A stretch of DNA of 11,039 nucleotides, taken from contig JAQCNN010000105.1 in the NCBI GenBank assembly GCA_028275005.1, forward strand, positions 1 to 11,039, written 5' to 3'. This document shows, piece by piece, positions 6,130-11,039 of the stretch. Position numbers and translations under genes: made by a program. Source of the DNA: Salinirussus sp. (GTDB taxonomy: Archaea > Halobacteriota > Halobacteria > Halobacteriales > Haloarculaceae). The notes below the pieces were generated by a model. The model searched no databases, was not told the DNA's origin, and saw only the letters and a list, made by a program, of their open reading frames with translations. The stretch's first letter is position 1. The number at the start of each line of letters is the position of its first letter.

Positions 6130-6578
6130 TATGAATCACCGTAGGTTTCGTCGATGAACCGCTGCATGTCCGCGACGGAGTCAAACTCCCCGCCTCCGGC
6201 CTTGTTGTACAGGTCGCGGTAGGCGCTCTGTGGGAGGTCACCCTCGTCGCGCAGTTCCTTTAGCCGCTCGCGCTGGGCCCGGATGCGTGACTGCCAGTCC
6301 CCCTTCGGGTCCTGGCGAGCACCCGCCTTGCCCCGGCGCGAGCCAGGACCGGTCTGGTGGCCGTAGGCGCGTTTCTCCTGGCGCTCGCGGGCCTGCCCGC
6401 GGGAGTTCCCCCCGGGCTCGTCGGCCTGGACCGCACCCTCGTCGACCAGCTCGCGGATGTCCTCGCGGGTGATCGCCTCCGCGATGTCGCCCTGCCGGTC
6501 GGGGTCGAACCAGACCTTGTTTTCGCCGACGTCGAGCACGTCCGAGGCGAGCCGCTTCTGTGCGCTCAGGTCGGTCAC
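6129..6578 (-). CDS. rpl19e: 50S ribosomal protein eL19
   Basis: This archaeal/eukaryotic large-subunit protein spans the 50S surface and contributes to an intersubunit bridge. Residues 1-55 form the helical N-terminal domain (LSAQKRLASDVLDVGENKVW). Residues 57-110 are the basic linker (RGQARERQEKRAYGHQTGPG, then RRGKAGAR). Residues 111-149 form the C-terminal helices, including SAYRDLYNKAGGGEF. Its length of 149 aa is standard. It starts with GTG at 6578, overlapping the eL32 stop (GTGA). GGAGGT lies 6 bases upstream. It is the only gene of the operon with a visible start that uses GTG. Confidence 0.95.
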   Translation of the reverse strand: MTDLSAQKRLASDVLDVGENKVWFDPDRQGDIAEAITREDIRELVDEGAVQADEPGGNSRGQARERQEKRAYGHQTGPGSRRGKAGARQDPKGDWQSRIRAQRERLKELRDEGDLPQSAYRDLYNKAGGGEFDSVADMQRFIDETYGDS

Positions 6579-7603
6579 TGTTCGACCTCCACTTCCTCGT
6601 AGGTCGGATTGAGGACACGGACCCCGCGCTCCTCGGCCTCGTCCTCGATGCGCTCTCGCTTGCGTCCGCCGACCGCCGAGGCGATCCGCACCGCCTCCCG
6701 GTCGCCGTCGACACCCTCGAGGTCGTCGACATTGTGGACCCGCACCTCCTCGAAGCCCGAGGGATGCAGGCCACGCACCGCCGTCGGCGAGCGAAAGCCC
6801 GCCTGGACGGTGTCGCCCTTGCCCTTGACCCCGCGGCGCTGCTTCGACAGCTGGCCGCGTGGCCGGCGCCAGGAGGTCGACACCCGCTTTTTCATGTGGT
6901 GGTCCTGCCGGTTGAACTTCGGCTGGGAGACCCGGCGGCGCTGGGTGAGCAGCCGTTCGGCGTTCTCACTCAGGTCCGGGGTCTTGTCGGCCAGCCCGCG
7001 GGGGCGCAGTTCCGTCTCGACGCCCTCCTCCTCCTCGACCGGCTCCTCCTCCTCGACCTCCGCCTCGACCTCCTCGCTGACCTCGAGGTCGCCGACGTCG
7101 GCCTTGATCCGGGCGGCCAGGGCCATCCCGACACCGTCGACGTCAGCCAGGTCGCCCTGACTCGCGCTGCGGATGTCGGCGACCGTCTCGTAGCCGGCCT
7201 CCCGGAGTGTTCCTGCCTTCGCGTCGCCGACACCGCTGATATCTGTCAGGTCCTCGACCGCGGACGGCTCCGTCTCGTCGGTCTCGTCAGCGTCGTCGGC
7301 CGCTGTCTCTGCCTCTGCATCGGCCTCGGCCTCGGATTCGGGTTCGGGTTCGGGCTCCTCACCGTCGGCCTCCGGCTCCTCGACGTCCCCGGCAGTCTCC
7401 TCCTCGACGTCGACCTCGCCGACGTCGGCCTCGATCCGGGCGGCGAGGGCCGTGCTGATACCCTCGACCTCGGTGAGCTCGTCGGTGCTCGCCGCGGCGA
7501 GGTCGTCAGTCGTCTCGTAGCCGGCCTCTTCGAGCGCCTCGGCGGTCTCCTCGGTGACGCCGGCGACCGCCGTGAGCTCCCTGGCATCGCTCTCGTCGCT
7601 CAT
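6575..7603 (-). CDS. rpl32e: 50S ribosomal protein eL32 with duplicated N-terminal helix-hairpin-helix domain
   Basis: The ribosomal part is the C-terminal about 145 residues (198-342). It has the signatures RLLTQRRRVSQPKFNRQDHH, STSWRRPRGQLSKQRRGVKG, FRSPTAVRGLHPSGFEEV and ASAVGGRKRERIEDEAEERG, and binds 23S rRNA. Ahead of it are two copies of a helix-hairpin-helix domain. Copy 1 (residues 9-69) and copy 2 (118-178) share about half of their residues, including EAGYET, GxxxALAARI and ADVG. They are joined by a linker (70-117) made almost wholly of Glu, Asp, Ala and Pro. As I remember it, Haloarcula marismortui L32e has 241 residues and one such domain, so this 342-aa form carries an extra copy at the N-terminus. 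The ATG at 7603 overlaps the uL6 stop by one base. Longer upstream extension of the frame runs through uL6 and is not coding. Confidence 0.94.
   Translation of the reverse strand: MSDESDARELTAVAGVTEETAEALEEAGYETTDDLAAASTDELTEVEGISTALAARIEADVGEVDVEEETAGDVEEPEADGEEPEPEPESEAEADAEAETAADDADETDETEPSAVEDLTDISGVGDAKAGTLREAGYETVADIRSASQGDLADVDGVGMALAARIKADVGDLEVSEEVEAEVEEEEPVEEEEGVETELRPRGLADKTPDLSENAERLLTQRRRVSQPKFNRQDHHMKKRVSTSWRRPRGQLSKQRRGVKGKGDTVQAGFRSPTAVRGLHPSGFEEVRVHNVDDLEGVDGDREAVRIASAVGGRKRERIEDEAEERGVRVLNPTYEEVEVEQ
6585..6590 (-). promoter_or_regulatory. Ribosome binding site that fixes the GTG start of eL19
   Basis: On the minus strand GGAGGT lies 6 bases before the GTG at 6578, within the last codons of eL32. 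Its perfect match to the 16S rRNA 3' end and its spacing make GTG the start rather than a later ATG. Confidence 0.7.
7070..7579 (-). repeat. Internal duplication in eL32 (two HhH units and acidic linker)
   Basis: Unit 1 is encoded at 7397-7579 and unit 2 at 7070-7252, with the acidic linker between at 7253-7396. The similarity is visible in DNA as well as protein, for example around the codons for ALAARI-ADVG. The linker consists of short Glu-Pro and Glu-Ala codon repeats that could expand by slippage. Confidence 0.8.
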
Positions 7604-8139
7604 CAGGCACCACCCCGGTTGGGCTTGTCCGTGATGTAGACGCCGTCCTGGAAGACCCGGACGTCCTTCTCCTGGACGCGGGTCAGCTGTTCGATGTCGG
7701 CTGCGGTCTGTCCGACGGCCTCGATGTCGGGGCCCTGGAGCGTCACCTGCTCCTCGCTGACCTCGACATCGGTGTCGCCGTGGACCTCGGTCCGTCGTGG
7801 GGCGGTCTCGCCGAGGAAGTTCTCGATGACGACCTCGTCGCCCTCGACGGTGACCTGCATCGGGAAGTGGGAGTAGAAGACCTCCATCTCGTACTCCCAG
7901 CCCTCGGTCACGCCGTGAAACATGTTCTGGACGTGACTCTCGAAGGTCCCCAGCGTGGACATGGTCTTTGCGTCGTCGGCCTCGCTCTCGATGACGACCT
8001 CGTCGTCGTCGACCGTGACCGACACGTCGGGGTACCACAGCCGACGGGCAACGCTCCCTTCGGGTCCCTCGACGCTGAGCTCGAGATGGTCCATCTCGGC
8101 GCTCACCGCCTCGGGGGTCTGGAGTGTAACTCGTGGCAT
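7603..8139 (-). CDS. rpl6: 50S ribosomal protein uL6
   Basis: This protein lies near the sarcin-ricin loop and the factor-binding site of the large subunit. The 178 aa fold as two similar alpha/beta halves: about 1-80 (LELSVEGPEGSVARRLWYPD) and 81-178. The second half includes YSHFPMQVTVEGDEVVIENF and the C-terminal signature VFQDGVYITDKP. The length is typical for haloarchaea. The start is the ATG at 8139, where PRVTLQTPEAV begins. The frame stays open further upstream but that part runs antiparallel to uS8 codons in another frame and is not ribosomal. The ATG overlaps the uS8 stop (TAATG). No strong ribosome binding site is present. Confidence 0.95.
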   Translation of the reverse strand: MPRVTLQTPEAVSAEMDHLELSVEGPEGSVARRLWYPDVSVTVDDDEVVIESEADDAKTMSTLGTFESHVQNMFHGVTEGWEYEMEVFYSHFPMQVTVEGDEVVIENFLGETAPRRTEVHGDTDVEVSEEQVTLQGPDIEAVGQTAADIEQLTRVQEKDVRVFQDGVYITDKPNRGGA

Positions 8140-8531
8140 TAGTATACGTATGCGACAACCTGGCCGCCGGTCCCCTGCTCGCGGGCCTCGTAGTGGCTCA
8201 TGATGCCATGCGAGGTTGTGACGACGAGCGTCCCGTAGTCCCGGGCCGGGAGAAACCGTTTCTCCCACTTCTCGAACTCGTCGGCACCCGCGGAGTAGCG
8301 AGGGTTGACGGGGCCACATTCGTTGATCGCGCCTTTCAGTTCGACCTCGAACTGCTCGGTCGTGCCGTCCTCGACGAGTCCGAACCCGTCGATGTACCCG
8401 CGGTCGTAGAAGACCTCGAGTACGCTCCCGATCTCGTTCGAAGCGGGCGATACCTCCTGTGTCAAGTGCCCAACGCTCTCGGCGTTGTTCAGCGCCGACA
8501 GCGCGTTGGCGAGTGGGTCCGTTCCTGTCAT
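8139..8531 (-). CDS. rps8: 30S ribosomal protein uS8
   Basis: This protein binds the central domain of 16S rRNA and is needed early in platform assembly. The 130 aa match the archaeal length. The N-terminal DPLANALSALNNAE segment and the C-terminal signature GTLVVTTSHGIMSHYEAREQ (100-119), ending GGQVVAYVY, are diagnostic. The ATG at 8531 is chosen because the protein begins TGTDPLANAL as in relatives. An in-frame start farther upstream at 8639 would overlap most of uS14. The start overlaps the uS14 stop in ATGA. Confidence 0.96.
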   Translation of the reverse strand: MTGTDPLANALSALNNAESVGHLTQEVSPASNEIGSVLEVFYDRGYIDGFGLVEDGTTEQFEVELKGAINECGPVNPRYSAGADEFEKWEKRFLPARDYGTLVVTTSHGIMSHYEAREQGTGGQVVAYVY

Positions 8532-8725
8532 GAGTATTTGTTGAAGCCCATACTCCGGGACACCTCGCGGAAACACTGTCGACACAGCCAGATGTCGTAC
8601 TTGCCGACCAGCCCCTGCTCGCGGCCACAGCGCTGGCACTCGCGGAGCTGTTCGGTGCGTTTTGCTGCCTGTTCGCCGGTGTCGTACGCGGCGTCGGTGT
8701 CCTCCTCTGATTCACTTTCGCTCAT
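8528..8725 (-). CDS. rps14: 30S ribosomal protein uS14, zinc-binding type
   Basis: This small protein sits in the head of the 30S subunit. Its four cysteines C30, C33, C48 and C51 form two CxxC pairs (CQRC and CRQC) that bind one zinc ion. The conserved C-terminus SRSMGFNKYS follows. The N-terminal 17 residues are acidic and low in complexity, a haloarchaeal extension of the roughly 50-residue archaeal core. The ATG at 8725 overlaps the uL5 stop in ATGA, with a GAGGTGA ribosome binding site just upstream. Confidence 0.95.
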   Translation of the reverse strand: MSESESEEDTDAAYDTGEQAAKRTEQLRECQRCGREQGLVGKYDIWLCRQCFREVSRSMGFNKYS

Positions 8726-9255
8726 TCGCTCACCTCTACGTCGAATGTCGTCTCGATGTAACGGGCGGCGTCCCCGGAGTCGAGCCGGTGGCCCGAGGGG
8801 ATCTGCCGGGTCGCCTTGTCACGCTTGGCGACACGGTAGCCCGGTCGGACGAGGTTGACCGTCACGTCCAGCCCGTAGATACCCGTTGTCGGGTCGTACT
8901 CCTGGCTGGGGAAGTCGGTGTGTTCCTCGACGCCGAAGCTGACGTTGCCCGTCTCGTCGAACTGCGACCGCGAGAGGTCCGCGAGCGGGAGCGCCCTCCC
9001 CAGGAACTCGTGGGCGTCCTGGCCGCGAAGGGTCACCTTCGCGCCGATCGGGTCGCCCTCGCGGATATCGAAGGTCGGCTCGGTCTCGTTTGCGGTGGTC
9101 CGGACCGGCTGCTGGCCTGCGACCTCCGTGAGGATCTCCTCGGCGTTGCCGAGTTCGCGGCCACCCTGGCCAACGCCCATGTGGACGACAACCTTCTCGA
9201 TGCGTGGCTCGCGCATCTCGTGGAACTCCGCGGTGTCCTCGCTGTCACTGCTCAT
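8722..9255 (-). CDS. rpl5: 50S ribosomal protein uL5
   Basis: This protein binds 5S rRNA, touches the P-site tRNA and joins uL18 in the central protuberance. The 177 aa are of usual archaeal length. Signatures are MREPRIEKVVVHMGVGQGG (14-32), then NAEEILTEVAGQQPVRT and IREGDPIGAKVTLRG. The C-terminal segment GIYGLDVTVNLVRPGYRV (145-162) is also characteristic. The ATG at 9255 overlaps the eS4 stop (ATGA), preceded by a full GGAGGTGA site inside eS4. Confidence 0.97.
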   Translation of the reverse strand: MSSDSEDTAEFHEMREPRIEKVVVHMGVGQGGRELGNAEEILTEVAGQQPVRTTANETEPTFDIREGDPIGAKVTLRGQDAHEFLGRALPLADLSRSQFDETGNVSFGVEEHTDFPSQEYDPTTGIYGLDVTVNLVRPGYRVAKRDKATRQIPSGHRLDSGDAARYIETTFDVEVSE

Positions 9256-10034
9256 TCGTCGTCACCTCCGTCGTCTGTCTCGTCACCCTCGGCCGCACTC
9301 TCCTCGGCCCCGTCGGCCGCCTCGGCGCCCTCGATAAAGTTCTCGTCGATGACGACAGCGTACTCCGCGACGGTCTCGAAGCCATCGCCAGAGACGCCGG
9401 GAACGTCCTCCTGGCTCGCGATGACGTTGTTCGAGGCACTCCCGGGCGTCACCACGACCTCCTCGACACGGCCGATCTCCCCGGAGTGGCTGCCCTCGAC
9501 GGCGGTCACGAGCGCCCCCTCCTCGTACTCGAAGTGGGCGACGACCGAGCCGTCGCCGGCGACGACCAGCGAGTCACCGGCGTCGTAGTCGGTGCCGTCG
9601 TCGACGAGCAGCGTCTCGCCGTCGTGTAGGGTCAACTGGACGTCGCCGCCGGGGACGTTTCGCTTCGAGACGATCTTGCCCAGCTTCGACTGGGCGGCCT
9701 CCTCGTCGATGGGGGTCAGCGCGAGCCGACCACCCTCGCCGGGGAACACCCGGTAGAACTCCTCACGCTCGTCGAAGGCCACGATGTCGAACATGCCGAC
9801 CGGGCGCTCCTCGTCGTTGACCGGGTCGCCGTTGATCACGACGTTGTCCTGGTTGAGCGCGTACCGAGCCTCCTTGCGGCTGTCGACGTAGCCGAGCACG
9901 TCCCGCAGGACGATGAGCAGGGGAACCCCTGCGTCACCGTGTGGGCCGGCGTCGGCCTTGACGGTGAAGGTCTCGGTCTTGCGCTCGACGGGCCATGCGT
10001 TCGGCGCCGAGAGGCGTTTTTGATGGTTGCTCAT
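9252..10034 (-). CDS. rps4e: 30S ribosomal protein eS4
   Basis: This archaeal/eukaryotic small-subunit protein binds 16S rRNA. The N-terminus HQKRLSAPNAWPVERK is diagnostic. An S4-type RNA-binding domain covers about 40-75 (LRDVLGYVDSRKEARYAL and the following strand). The central beta domain runs to about 170. A KOW-like motif (EGSHSGEIGRVEEV) follows at about 180-193. Residues 236-260 form an acidic tail of Glu, Asp, Ala and Gly ending GGDDE. The length of 260 aa is somewhat above the haloarchaeal size I remember, the excess being this tail. The ATG at 10034 overlaps the uL24 stop (ATGA) and has GGAGGAG upstream. Confidence 0.96.
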   Translation of the reverse strand: MSNHQKRLSAPNAWPVERKTETFTVKADAGPHGDAGVPLLIVLRDVLGYVDSRKEARYALNQDNVVINGDPVNDEERPVGMFDIVAFDEREEFYRVFPGEGGRLALTPIDEEAAQSKLGKIVSKRNVPGGDVQLTLHDGETLLVDDGTDYDAGDSLVVAGDGSVVAHFEYEEGALVTAVEGSHSGEIGRVEEVVVTPGSASNNVIASQEDVPGVSGDGFETVAEYAVVIDENFIEGAEAADGAEESAAEGDETDDGGDDE

Positions 10035-10393
10035 GCGCTTTTCTCCTCCGAGTCGAGCCGCTGTTCGCGCCGGTCGTCCGACAGGTCCAGGCTCGTCACC
10101 CGGAGGTTGCTCGCGTCCAGCGGCCGGGGCACCTCCTCCCCGTCCGCGGCCTCCTGGGTGACGTCCTCGACCCTGACGGCTGCGTCCTTCAGGTCGACGT
10201 CGATGACCTCGCCCTCCTCGCCGGCGAAGTCGCCGCGCAACACCTCGACGGTGTCGCCCTCGTTGACGCGGACGTTTCGCTGGTCGTGCTCCTCCCGAAG
10301 GTCGCCCGAGAGGGTGGCACGGACCTGTCCGTGGCGCTCGTGCAGCGGCGCGTTTCGTTGTCGTTTTCGCTGTTTTGCTGGTTGCTCTGTCAT
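10031..10393 (-). CDS. rpl24: 50S ribosomal protein uL24
   Basis: This protein starts assembly of the 50S 5' domain and lies near the exit of the peptide tunnel. The N-terminus is basic (KQRKRQRNAPLHERHGQ, residues 7-23), and RATLSGDLREEH follows. The KOW motif covers about 42-70 (RVNEGDTVEVLRGDFAGEEG, then VIDVDLKD). It has 120 aa, the normal archaeal size. The ATG at 10393 overlaps the uL14 stop in ATGA. The same frame is open farther upstream through uL14, but that part has no ribosomal protein character. Confidence 0.96.
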   Translation of the reverse strand: MTEQPAKQRKRQRNAPLHERHGQVRATLSGDLREEHDQRNVRVNEGDTVEVLRGDFAGEEGEVIDVDLKDAAVRVEDVTQEAADGEEVPRPLDASNLRVTSLDLSDDRREQRLDSEEKSA

Positions 10394-10788
10394 ACGATCA
10401 TCGTTGCCGCTGACGCGATACTTCCGAACCGTTCCGCCACCTCGCGAGCGATGGGGCCACGGAGCTCGGTGCCCCGGGGGTCCTCGTTCTCGTCGACAAT
10501 GACGGCGGCGTTGTCCTCGAACTTCACGCGGGTGCCGTCGGGCCGCCGGATAGGCTTGCGCTGGCGAACCACGACAGCCTCCAGCACCTGCCGTCGCATC
10601 TCCGGGGTGCCCTTTGTCACCGAGACCGTCACCTTGTCGCCCAGCCCTGCCTTCGGGTGGCGGTTGTGGGTGCCGGAGTAGCCGGCAATAGAGATGAGCT
10701 TCAGTTCGCGGGCGCCCGTGTTGTCCGCACACGTCACCAGCGACCCTTTCTCTAGACCCTGGGTGACGTCGGCGTTGAGCGCCTCCAT
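10390..10788 (-). CDS. rpl14: 50S ribosomal protein uL14
   Basis: This protein lies on the subunit interface of the 50S and helps form bridges to the 30S. The 132 aa contain GSLVTCADNTGARELKLISI (17-36), KAGLGDKVTVSVTKGTPEMR and VVRQRKPIRRPDGTRVKFED. The C-terminus GPIAREVAERFGSIASAATM is also conserved. The ATG at 10788 is preferred over the GTG one codon earlier because homologues begin MEAL. It overlaps the uS17 stop by one base (TGATG). A GGTGAG site lies upstream. Confidence 0.97.
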   Translation of the reverse strand: MEALNADVTQGLEKGSLVTCADNTGARELKLISIAGYSGTHNRHPKAGLGDKVTVSVTKGTPEMRRQVLEAVVVRQRKPIRRPDGTRVKFEDNAAVIVDENEDPRGTELRGPIAREVAERFGSIASAATMIV

Positions 10789-11039
10789 CACTTCTCACCG
10801 CCGTCGATGCTGACCACTACGTGTGATTTGGTCTTCGAGAGCGGTCGTGTCTCTGCTACTGTGACCGTATCGCCGACCGCGAGGTCGAGACAGGGCGGCG
10901 CGTGCGCCGGAACCCGGCTGCGCCGCTTCATATACCGGTCGTATTTCGGTACCTTGACGTCGTACTCGCGCTCGACGACGACGGTCTTGTCCATGTCTGT
11001 GGAGGCAACCTCGCCGACCAGCGTCTGCCCTCGCACGGA
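10788..11039 (-). CDS. rps17: 30S ribosomal protein uS17 (5' partial)
   Basis: This protein binds the 5' domain of 16S rRNA early in assembly, through an OB-fold. The 83 visible residues include RGQTLVGEVASTDMDKTVVV, then YDVKVPKYDRYMKRRSRVPA, CLDLAVGDTV and ETRPLSKTKSHVVV. The frame is open to the window edge, and the GTG at 11036 reads as an internal valine. Haloarchaeal uS17 has roughly 25-30 further N-terminal residues, so the start lies outside. The TGA overlaps the start of uL14. Confidence 0.95.
   Translation of the reverse strand, partial: SVRGQTLVGEVASTDMDKTVVVEREYDVKVPKYDRYMKRRSRVPAHAPPCLDLAVGDTVTVAETRPLSKTKSHVVVSIDGGEK

Noticed and set aside
6560..7639. Plus-strand open frame of about 359 codons opposite eL32
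   Set aside because: Leu/Asp/Gly-rich mirror of the acidic eL32 codons, with no ribosome binding site or recognisable domain.
8140..8715. Extended N-terminus of uL6 upstream of 8139
   Set aside because: The frame is open but overlaps uS8 and uS14. The homologous protein begins at the ATG at 8139, which overlaps the uS8 stop.
10394..10798. Extended N-terminus of uL24 through the uL14 gene
   Set aside because: The upstream part is the uL14 DNA read in another frame. The ATG at 10393 gives a normal-sized uL24.

Overview
The window comes from a haloarchaeon (extremely halophilic archaeon, class Halobacteria). This is shown by the very acidic ribosomal proteins, the archaeal/eukaryotic-type proteins eS4, eL32 and eL19 inside the ribosomal gene order, GGAGGTGA-type ribosome binding sites and high GC. 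The genus cannot be fixed from the sequence alone.

From 11039 down to 2498, all on the minus strand, lies nearly all of the spc-type ribosomal operon: uS17 (5' end cut by the window edge), uL14, uL24, eS4, uL5, uS14, uS8, uL6, eL32, eL19, uL18, uS5, uL30, uL15 and secY. Thirteen of the fourteen junctions overlap by 1 or 4 bases and the last has a 2-base gap, so this is one tightly coupled transcript. Its promoter lies outside the window. The products are 30S and 50S proteins, several of which form the 5S rRNA/central protuberance region, plus the SecY translocation channel.

From 2497 to 1 the character changes. The GC content drops visibly, and the genes look like parts of a plasmid or provirus integrated just beyond secY. 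There are two small minus-strand genes: a 101-aa probable winged-helix protein and a 115-aa protein of unknown function, with a leaderless-type promoter ahead of the first. A convergent plus-strand gene, cut by the left window edge, encodes a P-loop NTPase resembling plasmid/provirus replicative helicases. Between the convergent genes is a roughly 300-base AT-rich segment. It carries eleven GTAAC/GTTAC pentamers, several spaced exactly 11 bases apart and mostly pointing in opposite senses on its two sides, with a perfect AT-rich palindrome between them. It looks like a replication origin or a multi-site protein-binding region.

The two observations most worth following are this phased repeat region beside a putative replication gene, and the unusually long eL32 (342 aa), whose N-terminal helix-hairpin-helix domain is duplicated around a long acidic linker.
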